From assembly GCA_023423995.1 (NCBI GenBank), contig JAFAEL010000148.1, positions 1-52,405 on the forward strand: a stretch of 52,405 nucleotides of DNA, in the 5' to 3' direction. The notes beneath the pieces are model-generated. The model saw only the letters and a list, made by a program, of their open reading frames with translations. It did no database searches and had not been told where the DNA came from. Positions 32,305 through 43,211 of this stretch are shown in pieces. Source of the stretch: Pseudomonadota bacterium. GTDB taxonomy: Bacteria > Pseudomonadota > Alphaproteobacteria > Rhizobiales > Beijerinckiaceae. Every line of letters begins with the position of its first letter. The first letter of the stretch is position 1. The translations under genes were made by a program, and so were the position numbers.

Positions 32305-34899
32305 ATGAGGCGTCTCAAGGGCACGGTCGCAGGGTTCGCGATCGCGGTGGCGGGCCTCCTCGCCGCCCAGCCCTTCCCTGCGCGCGCGCAGGGGACGATG
32401 AACGACCTCATCGCCGCCCGTCAGCGCTCGGCCTCGCAATCCGATTCCCGCCTGCTCGTCGACGCGCGCGAGATCATCTACAACAACGACCGGAACACGA
32501 TCTCGGCGTCCGGGGACGTCGAGATGAACTATCAGGGCCGCACCCTTCAGGCGGACCGGATCATCTACGACCGGAATACCGGGCGCGTTTACGCCGAAGG
32601 CAACGTGCGGCTGACCGATACCAGCGGCGCCGTCACGACCGGCTCTCGATTCGAACTCACAGATGATTTCAAAACAGGGTTTATAGACAGTTTACGCGTC
32701 GAGCAGACCGTTCAGGATCGCGGCGAGACGCTGCGGACCCGCATGTCGGCCGCCAGGGCGGAGCGCGTCGAGGGCGAGACGACGACCTTCCTGCGCGGCA
32801 CCTACACGGCCTGCGAGCCCTGCCGCGAGAACCCGGAGCGGCCGCCGCTCTGGCAGGTGAAGGCTGCCCGCATCGTCCACAACAACGAAGAGCGGACGAT
32901 CTACTACGAGGACGCGAGCATCGAGTTCCTCGGCGTGCCCATCGCCGCGATCCCGTATTTCTGGACGGCCGACCCGACCGTGAAGCGGATGACGGGCTTC
33001 CTGGCGCCGCACTACATCCACTCCACGGCCCTCGGGACCGGCGTCTCCATCCCGTTCTTCTGGGACATCGCGCCCGACAAGGACCTGACGATCCAGCCGA
33101 CGCTCTACTCGCGGCAGGGCGTACTGATGCAGGGCGAGTGGCGGCAGCGGCTGCTGACAGGCTCCTACAACATCCGCGCCGCGGGGATCTTCCAGCGCGG
33201 CCAGTCGGCGTTCCTGCCGCCCCCGCTCGGTCCGGCCAACCGCGAGGGCCGCGGCATGCTGGAGTCGAACGGTCGCTTCAACATCAACCCGCAATGGCAG
33301 TTCGGGTGGAGCGTCGCCCTGCTCTCGGACAAGTGGTTCCTGCAGAACTACAAGATCCGCAGCGAGACCCTCGCCTCGAACTACCTGATGCTGGAATCGA
33401 CCTCGCAGGCGTTCCTGCGCGGCGTGGGCGACCGCTCGTTCTTCGACCTGCGCGGCTTCTACTGGCAGGGTCTCTCCTACGCCGACTGGCAGAAGCAGAT
33501 TCCCTTCGTGGCGCCCTCGCTGGACTACGAGAAGCGCGTGAACGGGCCGGACCCGATCGGGGGCGAGACGCGCTTCCAGTTCAACGTCACGCACCTGTAT
33601 CGCCAGGCGGCGCAGTTCGACCCCACGAGCTTCACCAACCTGGCCTTCCCGTTCGGATCGGGGCTGACGACCGCCGGCTATCAAAGCTGCGTGGTCTTCC
33701 AGCGCGGCGTGTGCCTCGTTCGCGGCCTTTCGGGGGATTTCGCGCGCTTCTCGGGCGAGGTGTCGTGGCGCCGCGCCTTCATCGACGATGTGGGGCAGGT
33801 CTGGACGCCGTTCACCTATCTGCGCGTCGACGGCTTCCTGAACAGCCCCGACACGACGGGCTACCAGAACCCCGAGATCGCGAACTTCATCAACCCGAAC
33901 CAGGAATTCCTAGGTCGGGCGATGCCGGCGGTCGGCATGGAGTACCGCTATCCCATCATCGCGAACGACAGCGGCGGCGGCGCGCATACCCTCACGCCGA
34001 TCGGGCAGGTGATCGTCCGTCCGAACGAGGCGCGGATCGGGAAGCTGCCGAACGAGGATGCGCACAGCCTCGTCTACGACGACACCGTCCTCTTCGACTG
34101 GGACAAGTTCTCGGGCTACGACCGTGCCGAAGGCGGCGTGCGGGCCAATGTCGGACTGCAATACAACTACCTTGCCCCGACCGGCTGGACCGCCAATGCG
34201 CTGATCGGCCAATCCTATCAGCTGGCCGGGCGCAACTCCTACGCGGTGCCGGACCTCATCAACACGGGCCTCCAGTCGGGTCTCGATTCCCAGGTGTCCG
34301 ATGTCGTCGGGCGCATCCAGGTCAATCCGAGCCAGAACTTCTCCTTCATCACGCGCGGGCGCTTCGACCATTCAGACTTTGCGCTGAACGGCTTCGAGAC
34401 GCAGGCGATCATGAACTTCAATCCGTGGGTGCCGATCACGGGCTCGCTCACCTACGTGTACTACCGGGCCCAGCCGCTGATCGGCTTCCTGCATCGCCGC
34501 GAAGGCCTGCAGCCGGCAGCCGCCTGGAACATCACGCCGAACTGGTCGATCGGCGGCTCCGTGCTCTTCGACCTCGACCGCTACATCGACGCGCGCGAGG
34601 ACTTCCTGCGCACCTACCAGGCGAACTTCGCCCGCGGCGGGCAGGCCCTCGCGAACACCACGATCTACAACCGGTCCGACCCGTTCACGATCGCGCAGGC
34701 GGGGATCAGCCTCGGCTACAAGGACGAGTGCACCACCTTCAGCATCAACTACGCTATGACGCCGCGCACTGCCGCGACCGGCGAGCGGGAGACCGACCGG
34801 ACCGTCATGGTTCGCCTGGAACTGCGGACACTCGGGCAGGCGAGCTTCGCGCAGTCGCTCAACACGTCGAACACGTCGGACGGCGTCGCGAGCCGCTGA
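32305..34899 (+). CDS. lptD: LPS assembly outer-membrane protein LptD
   Basis: The 864-residue product has a signal peptide (RRLKGTVAGFAIAVAGLLAA), an OstA/LptA-like jellyroll (VDAREIIYNNDRNTISASGD, LQADRIIYDRNTGRVYAEGN) and a C-terminal barrel domain. Cysteines occur in a CEPC pair, in SCVVFQRGVC and in DECTTFS, and could form the disulfides that LptD needs. With lipoprotein LptE it inserts LPS into the outer leaflet. The start at 32305 has a GAGG ribosome site and begins the signal peptide. An AT-rich run of rare codons lies at 32659-32694. No surA gene follows, unlike many relatives. Confidence 0.94.
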   Translation: MRRLKGTVAGFAIAVAGLLAAQPFPARAQGTMNDLIAARQRSASQSDSRLLVDAREIIYNNDRNTISASGDVEMNYQGRTLQADRIIYDRNTGRVYAEGNVRLTDTSGAVTTGSRFELTDDFKTGFIDSLRVEQTVQDRGETLRTRMSAARAERVEGETTTFLRGTYTACEPCRENPERPPLWQVKAARIVHNNEERTIYYEDASIEFLGVPIAAIPYFWTADPTVKRMTGFLAPHYIHSTALGTGVSIPFFWDIAPDKDLTIQPTLYSRQGVLMQGEWRQRLLTGSYNIRAAGIFQRGQSAFLPPPLGPANREGRGMLESNGRFNINPQWQFGWSVALLSDKWFLQNYKIRSETLASNYLMLESTSQAFLRGVGDRSFFDLRGFYWQGLSYADWQKQIPFVAPSLDYEKRVNGPDPIGGETRFQFNVTHLYRQAAQFDPTSFTNLAFPFGSGLTTAGYQSCVVFQRGVCLVRGLSGDFARFSGEVSWRRAFIDDVGQVWTPFTYLRVDGFLNSPDTTGYQNPEIANFINPNQEFLGRAMPAVGMEYRYPIIANDSGGGAHTLTPIGQVIVRPNEARIGKLPNEDAHSLVYDDTVLFDWDKFSGYDRAEGGVRANVGLQYNYLAPTGWTANALIGQSYQLAGRNSYAVPDLINTGLQSGLDSQVSDVVGRIQVNPSQNFSFITRGRFDHSDFALNGFETQAIMNFNPWVPITGSLTYVYYRAQPLIGFLHRREGLQPAAAWNITPNWSIGGSVLFDLDRYIDAREDFLRTYQANFARGGQALANTTIYNRSDPFTIAQAGISLGYKDECTTFSINYAMTPRTAATGERETDRTVMVRLELRTLGQASFAQSLNTSNTSDGVASR

Positions 34900-34932
34900 T
34901 GCCGCCCATGCGGGCCGGAGCGGCGTGAGGAC

Positions 34933-35940
34933 ATGGCACTTGCATTGACGCAGGGCGACCCGGCCGGGATCGGGCCGGAGATCGCCCTCAAGTCCTGGGC
35001 GAGCCGGGTCGAGGCCGGATTGCCGCCCTTCTTCCTCCTGTCGGATCCCGATTTCGTCCGGCAGGCTGCACGGCGGCTCGATCTGGACGTTCCCGTGCGC
35101 GCGGTGGCTCCCGAGGAAGCTGCCGCGATCTTCGGCGAGGCTCTCCCGGTCGTTCCCCTTGCCAGGCAGGTCTCGGCCGAACCCGGCCGCCCCGACCCGG
35201 GCACCGCAGCCGCCACCCTGGAATCCATCGAGGCGGCCGTCGAACTCACCAGGTTGGGCCGGGCGGACGCGGTCGTGACCTGTCCGATCGCCAAGCACGT
35301 GCTCTACGATGCGGGGTTCCGGCATCCGGGCCACACCGAGTTCCTCGCCGCCCTTGCGGCCGAGCCGGGGGCGGACGCACCCCTTCCCGTCATGATGCTG
35401 TGGAGCGAGGAGCTGGCTGTCGTTCCCGTGACCATCCACATCCCGCTCCGGGATGTCCCGGCGGCGCTGACGGAGGACCTGATCGTCCAGACGGGCCGGA
35501 TCGTCGCCCGCGACCTGCGTGAGAGGTTCGGCCTCGACCGGCCGCGGCTCGCGCTTGCGGGCCTCAACCCGCATGCCGGAGAGGCTGGAGCGATGGGCAC
35601 GGAGGACCGCGACGTGGTCGCGCCCGCGATTGCACGCCTCCAGGCGGAGGGGATCGAGGCCTCGGGCCCATGGCCGGCGGACACGATGTTCCACGCGAGG
35701 GCGCGCCGGGGCTACGATGCCGCGCTTGCGATGTACCACGACCAGGCGCTCATCCCGATCAAGACGATCGCCTTCGACGAGGGCGTAAACGTCACGCTGG
35801 GCCTGCCCTTCATCCGGACCTCCCCGGACCACGGGACGGCTTTCGATATCGCCGCCAGAGGCATCGCCCGCCCGGACAGCCTGATCGCCGCGCTTCGCCT
35901 CGCCGGACGGCTTGCCGCTTCGAGCCGCGTCTCCGCGTGA
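34933..35940 (+). CDS. pdxA: 4-hydroxythreonine-4-phosphate dehydrogenase PdxA
   Basis: The 335-residue product has the PdxA motifs [17 protein letters not shown], the metal-binding [27 protein letters not shown] and [20 protein letters not shown]. It oxidises 4-phosphohydroxy-L-threonine in the DXP-dependent pyridoxal phosphate pathway. It follows lptD by 33 bp and overlaps ksgA by 4 bp. The ATG is followed at once by the conserved N-terminal strand. Confidence 0.96.
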   Translation: MALALTQGDPAGIGPEIALKSWASRVEAGLPPFFLLSDPDFVRQAARRLDLDVPVRAVAPEEAAAIFGEALPVVPLARQVSAEPGRPDPGTAAATLESIEAAVELTRLGRADAVVTCPIAKHVLYDAGFRHPGHTEFLAALAAEPGADAPLPVMMLWSEELAVVPVTIHIPLRDVPAALTEDLIVQTGRIVARDLRERFGLDRPRLALAGLNPHAGEAGAMGTEDRDVVAPAIARLQAEGIEASGPWPADTMFHARARRGYDAALAMYHDQALIPIKTIAFDEGVNVTLGLPFIRTSPDHGTAFDIAARGIARPDSLIAALRLAGRLAASSRVSA

Positions 35941-36779
35941 GCGAGCCCGACGATCTGCCCCCGCTGCGGGAGGTGGTGCGCCAGCATGATCTCATGCCCA
36001 AGCGCGCGCTCGGGCAGAACTTCCTTTTCGACCTGAACCTGACCGGGCGAATCGCGCGCTCTGCCGGGCCGCTCGCCGGCCACGAGATCCTGGAGGTTGG
36101 CCCCGGCCCGGGCGGCCTCACCCGGGCGCTGCTGGCGGAAGGCGCCGAACGGGTGATCGCGATCGAGCGCGATCCCCGCTGCCTCCCCGCGCTCGCGGAG
36201 ATCAGGGCCCGTTATCCCGGCCGGCTCGAGGTGATCGAGGCGGATGCGCTCGAGGTCGATCCGCGCTCCCTGTTCTCGGGAGGGAAGCCCGCCCGGATCG
36301 TGGCCAACCTGCCCTACAATGTCGGCACCCCGATCCTGATACGCTGGCTGACGGTGCCAGACTGGCCGCCGCCCTGGGCCAGCGCGACGCTCATGTTCCA
36401 GCGCGAGGTGGCCGACCGCATCGTGGCCGACGAGACGCGCCGCGACGATTACGGCCGCCTCGGGGTGCTCTGCGGCTGGCGCACGCGGTCGAGGATCCTG
36501 TTCGACGTGCCGCCGCAGGCCTTCGTGCCGCCCCCGAAGGTCACGTCCGCGGTCGTCCATATCGAGCCGCGGCCCGATCCCCTGCCCTGCTCCGTCCAGG
36601 CGCTCGAGCGCGTCACCCGCGCCGCCTTCGGCCAGCGACGCAAGATGCTGAGGCAGAGCCTGAAGGGCCTCGGGAAGGATCCCGCCGAGTTGCTCGAGGC
36701 AGCCGGTCTTCCCGGCACGGCGCGTGCGGAGGAGATCCCGGTCGCGGGTTTCGTGGCACTCGCGAATGCGCTGGCTTGA
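35937..36779 (+). CDS. ksgA: 16S rRNA dimethyladenosine transferase (RsmA/KsgA)
   Basis: The 280-residue product shows [20 protein letters not shown], the SAM motif [14 protein letters not shown], the [14 protein letters not shown] catalytic motif and the C-terminal [15 protein letters not shown]. It dimethylates A1518 and A1519 of 16S rRNA during 30S maturation. The GTG start overlaps the pdxA stop as GTGA and fits the usual N-terminus ([17 protein letters not shown]). It is the last gene of the lptF-to-ksgA run. Confidence 0.95.
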   Translation: MSEPDDLPPLREVVRQHDLMPKRALGQNFLFDLNLTGRIARSAGPLAGHEILEVGPGPGGLTRALLAEGAERVIAIERDPRCLPALAEIRARYPGRLEVIEADALEVDPRSLFSGGKPARIVANLPYNVGTPILIRWLTVPDWPPPWASATLMFQREVADRIVADETRRDDYGRLGVLCGWRTRSRILFDVPPQAFVPPPKVTSAVVHIEPRPDPLPCSVQALERVTRAAFGQRRKMLRQSLKGLGKDPAELLEAAGLPGTARAEEIPVAGFVALANALA

Positions 36780-36842
36780 CAGGCGGGGCCGCGCTCCTCG
36801 AACTCGCCTGATTGCGCCCGAGAGCGCGGACAGGAAACGCCC

Positions 36843-38207
36843 ATGAATCTCAGCCGCATGCTGCGCGAGCGCGCTGCTGCCGAACGGCCCGTCACGGTCG
36901 GTCTTGTCGGAGCGGGCAAGTTCGGCACGATGTTCATGGCGCAGGCCCGCGTCACGGAAGGCATGCACCTCGTCGGTATCGCCGACCTGAATGTCGCCCG
37001 TGCCCGCTCCCAGCTGGCCGCGGCCGGCTGGCCGGCCGAGCAATATGCCCCCGCCTCGCTCGACGAGGCCGCACGCTCCGGCGGCACGGCCGTCGTCGAG
37101 GATGCCGAGGCGCTCATCCGCCATCAGGCGATCGAGGTGATCGTCGAGGCCACGGGCGATCCGCGGACCGGAATCCGCTTCTGCCTCGCTGCGATCGAGG
37201 CGGGAAAGCACATCGTCATGGTGAACGTGGAGGCGGACGCGCTCGCGGGTCCCCTCCTGGCCAGGCGAGCCGAGCAGGCGGGCATCGTCTATTCGCTCGC
37301 CTGGGGCGACCAGCCGGCGCTGATCTGCGAGCAGGTGGACTGGGCTAGAGCGGCCGGCTTCCGCGTCGTCGCGGCCGGCAAGGGTACGCGCTACCTGCCG
37401 ACCTACCACGCCTCGAACCCGGACACCGTCTGGGAGATCCTGGACCAGTATCTCAAGATCGAGGACCGGGCCTCGATCAACCCGAAGATGTTCAACTCCT
37501 TCGTCGACGGGACGAAATCGGGGATCGAGATGACGGCCGTCTGCAACGCGACCGGGCTCGCGGCGCAGACGGGCGGGCTCGCCTTCCCGCCGGCCAGCCG
37601 GTTCGAGCTCGCCGAGATCTGCAAGCCGCGGGAGAGCGGCGGCACGCTGGAGCGGGCCGGCGTCACGGAGGTGACCTCGTCCGTCTACCGTGACGGACGG
37701 GACGTTCCCCACCACCTCGCCATGGGCACCTATGTCGTGATCGAGGCGGAGAGCGACTACGCCCGTCGCTGCTTCTCCGAGTACCACATGCTGCAGGACA
37801 GCTCGGGCCGTTACGCCTCGCTGTATCGCCCGACGCACATGATCGGGCTGGAACTGGGTATCTCGATCGCCTCGGCGGCCCTGCGGCGGGAGCCGACGGG
37901 AGCCCCGACCTGCTTCAACGCCGACGTCGTGGCGACCGCCAAGCGCGGCCTTTCGGCAGGAGAGGTGCTCGACGGAGAGGGCGGCTTCCTGGTCTGGGGT
38001 CGGCAATGCCCCGCCCAGCAATCGCTCGCCGAAGGGTACCTGCCGCTCGGACTGGCGCAGCATGTCAGGCTGCGGAACCCGATCCGGGAAGGCGACCCGC
38101 TGCGCTGGCGCGACGTCGAGATCGACGAGGACGACCTCGCCGTGCGGTTCCGGCGCGAGATGGAGCGGGAATTCGGGGACCCTGCCGCGCGGGCCGACGC
38201 GGCCTGA
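36843..38207 (+). CDS. NAD(P)-dependent oxidoreductase with C-terminal SAF domain
   Basis: The 454-residue product has an N-terminal Rossmann fold (VGLVGAGKFGTMFMAQARVT; EVIVEATGDPRTG; EAGKHIVMVNVEADALAGPL), a homoserine-dehydrogenase-like middle domain (YLPTYHASNPDTVWEILDQY; MFNSFVDGTKSGIEM) and a SAF-like end (FNADVVATAKRGLSAGEVLD; YLPLGLAQHVRLRN; PIREGDPLRWRDVEI). SAF-domain relatives are sometimes misnamed as FlgA-type proteins. The cofactor and fold are well supported, the substrate is unknown. It lies 63 bp after ksgA and converges with gmk. Confidence 0.78.
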   Translation: MNLSRMLRERAAAERPVTVGLVGAGKFGTMFMAQARVTEGMHLVGIADLNVARARSQLAAAGWPAEQYAPASLDEAARSGGTAVVEDAEALIRHQAIEVIVEATGDPRTGIRFCLAAIEAGKHIVMVNVEADALAGPLLARRAEQAGIVYSLAWGDQPALICEQVDWARAAGFRVVAAGKGTRYLPTYHASNPDTVWEILDQYLKIEDRASINPKMFNSFVDGTKSGIEMTAVCNATGLAAQTGGLAFPPASRFELAEICKPRESGGTLERAGVTEVTSSVYRDGRDVPHHLAMGTYVVIEAESDYARRCFSEYHMLQDSSGRYASLYRPTHMIGLELGISIASAALRREPTGAPTCFNADVVATAKRGLSAGEVLDGEGGFLVWGRQCPAQQSLAEGYLPLGLAQHVRLRNPIREGDPLRWRDVEIDEDDLAVRFRREMEREFGDPAARADAA

Positions 38208-38220
38208 CGCGGGAAGCCGG

Positions 38221-38895
38221 TCAGGTCACCGTTTCGGAGAGGAGGCCGCCGACGAAGTCGGGCAGGCCGACCTGCCTGTCCCGCTTCAGCCGCTCGGCGA
38301 AGAGGATGGCCTTCAGGCCCTCGAAGGAGGCCCCGAGATCCTCGTTGACGACGACGTAGTCGTATTCGCTCCAGCGCTCGATCTCGACCCGGGCGTTGCC
38401 GAGGCGCTTGTCGATCGTCTCGCGGGTGTCCTCGGCCCGCCGCTCGAGCCGATGCTGCAACTCCGCCATGGAGGGCGGCAGGATGAACACGGTCACGACA
38501 TCCTCGCCCATGGTGGCGCGCACCTGGCGGGTCCCCTGGTAGTCGATGTCGAAGATCATATCCCGCCCGGCAGCGAGGGCCCGCTCCACCGGCCGGCGGG
38601 GCGTGCCGTAATAGTTGCCGTGGACCTCCGCCCATTCGAGCAGGTCGTCATGGTCGCGCATGGCCAGGAAGTCGTCGACCGAGATGAAGTTGTAGTCGCG
38701 GCCCGCGATCTCGGACGGGCGCTTCTGGCGCGTCGTGACCGAGACGGAGACTTCCAGCCCGAGTTCCTTCTCCTCCCGGAGGGCACGGGTGAGGCTCGTC
38801 TTCCCGGCCCCCGATGGAGACGAGAGGATCAGGATGAGGCCACGGCGTCCGACCTTGCCCTGCACGGTCAGCTCACCTTCTTCAGTCGCACTCAT
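38221..38895 (-). CDS. gmk: Guanylate kinase
   Basis: The 224-residue product has the P-loop SSPSGAGKTSLTRAL, the GMP-binding SVSVTTRQKRPSEIAGRDYN and YYGTPRRPVE, and DIDYQGTRQVRA, typical of Gmk. It converts GMP to GDP with ATP. The ATG overlaps the YicC stop by 4 bp (ATGA), so translation is coupled. Its length is slightly above the E. coli enzyme because of an N-terminal extension (SATEEGELTVQGKVGRRG). Confidence 0.95.
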   Translation of the reverse strand: MSATEEGELTVQGKVGRRGLILILSSPSGAGKTSLTRALREEKELGLEVSVSVTTRQKRPSEIAGRDYNFISVDDFLAMRDHDDLLEWAEVHGNYYGTPRRPVERALAAGRDMIFDIDYQGTRQVRATMGEDVVTVFILPPSMAELQHRLERRAEDTRETIDKRLGNARVEIERWSEYDYVVVNEDLGASFEGLKAILFAERLKRDRQVGLPDFVGGLLSETVT

Positions 38896-39779
38896 TCTAC
38901 GTTCTGAACCTGCTCGCGGAACTGGTCGACAACAGCCTTGAGCTCCAGCCCGATGCGGGACAGCGACACGTCGTTCGCCTTCGAGCAGAGCGTGTTCGCC
39001 TCCCGCCCGAATTCCTGAGCCAGGAAGTCCAGCTTCCGGCCGACGGGACCATCGGCGCCGAGAAGCTCCCGGGCGGCCGCGACATGAGCTCGGAGCCTGT
39101 CGATCTCCTCGCGGATATCGGCCCGAGTCGCAAGCAGGGCCGCCTCCTGGTGCAGCCGGACGGGATCGAGGCTGCCCGTGGCGGCCAGGAGGGTGTCCAC
39201 CTGCTCGGTCAGCCTGGCCTGGATCGCCTCGGGCCGGCGAGCCGGGCAGGCTTCCGCGGCGTCGACGAGATCCCCGATCGCCTGCAGGTGACCTTCGATG
39301 ACGGCCTGGAGCGCAGCGCCTTCCGCGGCGCGCGAGGTGGAAAGCGCCTTCACCATACGGGTCGCCGCGGCCGACAGGTCGGCCCGCAGGGCGTCCTCGG
39401 CCGCGGGATCTCCGGCGTCGTCGTCCATCTCGACGATGCCCCGGATCGACAGGAGCCCATCCAGGGAGGCGGGACGAATCTCGGCCGGAAGCTTGAGGTC
39501 GGCGATCGCACCGACCAGGGTATCGAGCGCCTCGCGGTTCACCCGGACCCGGGGGGCCGTGGCGCTCTTGGACAGCGTAAGATTGAGCTGGCACTGGCCG
39601 CGGGAGAATGCGGCCGCGATCTGCCGCCGTGCATCCTCCGCCGCGGAATCGAACCCCGGCGGCACCCTCGTGCGGACCTCGAGACCGCGCCCGTTGACGC
39701 TTCTCACCTCCCAGGCCCAGTTCACTGACGCCGTAGTGCCAGCCTCGCGCGCGAAGCCGGTCATCGAATTGATGGCCAT
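38892..39779 (-). CDS. YicC family endoribonuclease-like protein
   Basis: The 295-residue product begins INSMTGFAREAG, the YicC family signature, and ends with GRKLDFLAQEFGREANTLCS and KSNDVSLSRIGLELKAVVD-like residues (here KANDVSLSRIGLELKAVVDQ). YicC proteins cut RNA and have been linked to small-RNA decay in E. coli. It sits directly upstream of gmk, a widespread arrangement. The start ATG matches the family. Confidence 0.93.
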   Translation of the reverse strand: MAINSMTGFAREAGTTASVNWAWEVRSVNGRGLEVRTRVPPGFDSAAEDARRQIAAAFSRGQCQLNLTLSKSATAPRVRVNREALDTLVGAIADLKLPAEIRPASLDGLLSIRGIVEMDDDAGDPAAEDALRADLSAAATRMVKALSTSRAAEGAALQAVIEGHLQAIGDLVDAAEACPARRPEAIQARLTEQVDTLLAATGSLDPVRLHQEAALLATRADIREEIDRLRAHVAAARELLGADGPVGRKLDFLAQEFGREANTLCSKANDVSLSRIGLELKAVVDQFREQVQNVE

Positions 39780-39847
39780 GATGTCCCGATGCCCGGACGG
39801 GGCTCCAGATTCAAGCGTCTCGGACGGCGGATCCGCGTCCGTACTGC

Positions 39848-41365
39848 CTACTGGGTCGCCGAGCCCGCGTCCGAGGCTGCGGCGCTATCCGCGTCCCGCG
39901 GCTTCCGCTTCGGCTTCGCCGCCTGCCGCTTGCGAGGCTCGGGCTTCGCCGCCTCGGCGGGCGCAAGGCCCGGGGGCGGCTGGAAGGCGGGCACGTTCTT
40001 GGCGGAGGTGAGGTCCCAGCTCTGGTTCCGCAGCGGATCCCGCGGCGTCCCTTCCGAGGCGTCGAATGCTCGTGAGGAACCAAGCCCAGCCCCCGCGAAT
40101 GCGGACACCGTTCCAGTGTCGAGGGCGGCACCCCGCCCGGGGCTCGGAGCCTGGAAATTCTCCGTCCGCCCCTCCGGCAACGCAGGCGGATCGACCCGGT
40201 CCACCTCGGTGGGCGCAGCACCGGCCGCCTCGCGCGAGCGCTCGATCTGACGCCAGCGCGCGACATTCCGGTTGTGCTGGTCGAGCGTCTCGGCAAAGGC
40301 GTGTCCGCCCGTCCCGTCCGCGACGAAGAAGAGGTCGCGCGTCTTCAGCGGGTTGGCGACCGCCTCAAGCGCTGCACGGCCGGGATTCGCGATCGGCCCC
40401 GGCGGCAGGCCTTCGATCACATAGGTGTTGTAGGGCGTCGCGCGCTCGATCTCCGACCGCAGGATACCCCGCCCCAGCGTGCCCTTTCCGCCCACGAGCC
40501 CGTACACGATGGTCGGGTCGGACTGCAGCTTCATCCGCTTGGAAAGCCGGTTCATGAAGACGCTGGCGACACGCGGCCGCTCATCCGCCCGCCCGGTCTC
40601 CTTCTCCACGATGGAGGCCAGGATCACGAGTTCCGGTGCCGTCTTGATCGGCAGGTCGGGCGCGCGCTTCGCCCAGGCCTTGACCAGCGCCTCGCGCGCC
40701 TCGGCCTGCATCTTGTTGATGATCTGCTGCCGCGGGGTCCCACGCTCGAAATGGTAGGTGTCGGGGAGGAGCGTGCCCTCGCGCGGCACCTCGTTGATGG
40801 AACCCGTCAGTAGCTCGTTCTCGCGCAGGCGAGCCACGATCTGCTCGCTCGTCAGGCCCTCCGGCACCGTGAAGGCATGCTGGACGGCCTTCCCCTGGAT
40901 CAGGGTGTCGATCGCCTGCTCGATGCTGGTTCCGGCCTTGAACTGGAACTCGCCCGCCTTCAGGACGCCCCGGCTGCGATTCAGATAGGCGCTGATCTCG
41001 AACAGGTTCGGGTCCGAGATGACGCCCTCCTTCGCCAGAAGCGTGGCCATCTCCGAGGTGCCGGTGCCCTTCGGGATCAGGACGACCTTGTCCTGGGCGA
41101 GCGGTCCCGCCTCCTGGACCTTCCGTTCGAACACGAGGAGGCCGAAGACGACGACGGCCGCCAGCACGAGGCCGAAGGTCGTCAGACCGCTCATCAGGGA
41201 GAGCATCCCACCCCTCGGCCGGCGCACGCGCGGCGGGGGAGGAGGCGGGGGAGCCGAAGGCTTCAGCGCCTCGTTCGGGCTCTTCGGGGCATAACGGCCG
41301 AGGCCCGACGAGTCGGGCGGCGGCGGAACGGCGGGCGTCTGAGGTGTCTTGGGTCTGCCGAACAT
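39848..41365 (-). CDS. mltG: Endolytic transglycosylase MltG
   Basis: The 505-residue product has a Pro-rich cytoplasmic N-terminus, one membrane helix (about residues 55-80, LTTFGLVLAAVVVFGLLVFE), a LysM-like portion and the YceG/MltG domain with VPEGLTSEQIVARL, ASIVEKETGRADERPRVASV (catalytic Glu), FMNRLSKRMKLQSDPTIVYG and YNTYVIEGLPPGPIANPG. It cuts nascent peptidoglycan strands at the membrane. The C-terminal 120 residues are Pro/Ala/Lys-rich and poorly conserved. It follows fabF by 100 bp. Confidence 0.94.
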   Translation of the reverse strand: MFGRPKTPQTPAVPPPPDSSGLGRYAPKSPNEALKPSAPPPPPPPRVRRPRGGMLSLMSGLTTFGLVLAAVVVFGLLVFERKVQEAGPLAQDKVVLIPKGTGTSEMATLLAKEGVISDPNLFEISAYLNRSRGVLKAGEFQFKAGTSIEQAIDTLIQGKAVQHAFTVPEGLTSEQIVARLRENELLTGSINEVPREGTLLPDTYHFERGTPRQQIINKMQAEAREALVKAWAKRAPDLPIKTAPELVILASIVEKETGRADERPRVASVFMNRLSKRMKLQSDPTIVYGLVGGKGTLGRGILRSEIERATPYNTYVIEGLPPGPIANPGRAALEAVANPLKTRDLFFVADGTGGHAFAETLDQHNRNVARWRQIERSREAAGAAPTEVDRVDPPALPEGRTENFQAPSPGRGAALDTGTVSAFAGAGLGSSRAFDASEGTPRDPLRNQSWDLTSAKNVPAFQPPPGLAPAEAAKPEPRKRQAAKPKRKPRDADSAAASDAGSATQ

Positions 41366-41465
41366 GCGGTGCTACTTCGGCCCGCGTAAAGCGCGAGCTC
41401 CTTCGACCCTCTCCCAAACCAATATGGCGAAATGGCGTGAGAGCGAGGCGATCAACGCCATCAGG

Positions 41466-42722
<1,257 letters not shown>

Positions 42723-42773
42723 ACTGACCCCCGGCTGGGCGCCGCGTCACGAAAACGCTGGCGCCCGAACGCC

Positions 42774-43010
42774 TTATCCCGCGTTCTTCTCGAGGAAGCG
42801 GATCGCGTCACCAACGGTCACGATCGTCTCCGCGGCATCGTCCGGAATCTCGACGTTGAATTCTTCCTCGAACGCCATGACCAGCTCGACCGTGTCGAGG
42901 CTGTCGGCGCCGAGATCGTCGATGAAGTTCGCGTTGTCGGTCACCTTCTCGGGCTCGACGCCAAGGTGTTCAACAACGATCTTCTTCAGCCGGTCAGCAA
43001 TATCGCTCAT
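42774..43010 (-). CDS. acpP: Acyl carrier protein
   Basis: The 78-residue acidic product has the 4'-phosphopantetheine attachment motif [18 protein letters not shown], with Ser near residue 37. It carries acyl groups for fatty-acid and lipid A synthesis. A 201-bp region separates it from fabG; a TTGACC hexamer on the minus strand at 43137-43142 might be a -35 element of its own promoter, though I see no convincing -10. Confidence 0.97.
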   Translation of the reverse strand: MSDIADRLKKIVVEHLGVEPEKVTDNANFIDDLGADSLDTVELVMAFEEEFNVEIPDDAAETIVTVGDAIRFLEKNAG

Positions 43011-43211
43011 CTGGTCCCCGTCTCATTTGGCCGGAAAATATCCGCTCGCCGGCGGTTTGAACCCCGGCCTCAGGATCGAACGCAACGCCGAAGCCCGCCG
43101 AGATAGTTGCCGGTGCAAACCCGCATTTTCGCCCCTGGTCAAGTCCCCGGGAGCTGCCGAGGGGGTCCCTAGCACATGCTCCCGAGGGTGACGAGGGTCG
43201 TCGAGCGCCGA

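Noticed and set aside
35712..38063. Minus-strand open frame of about 783 residues across ksgA and the oxidoreductase
   Set aside because: No recognisable domain; the plus strand carries intact KsgA motifs.
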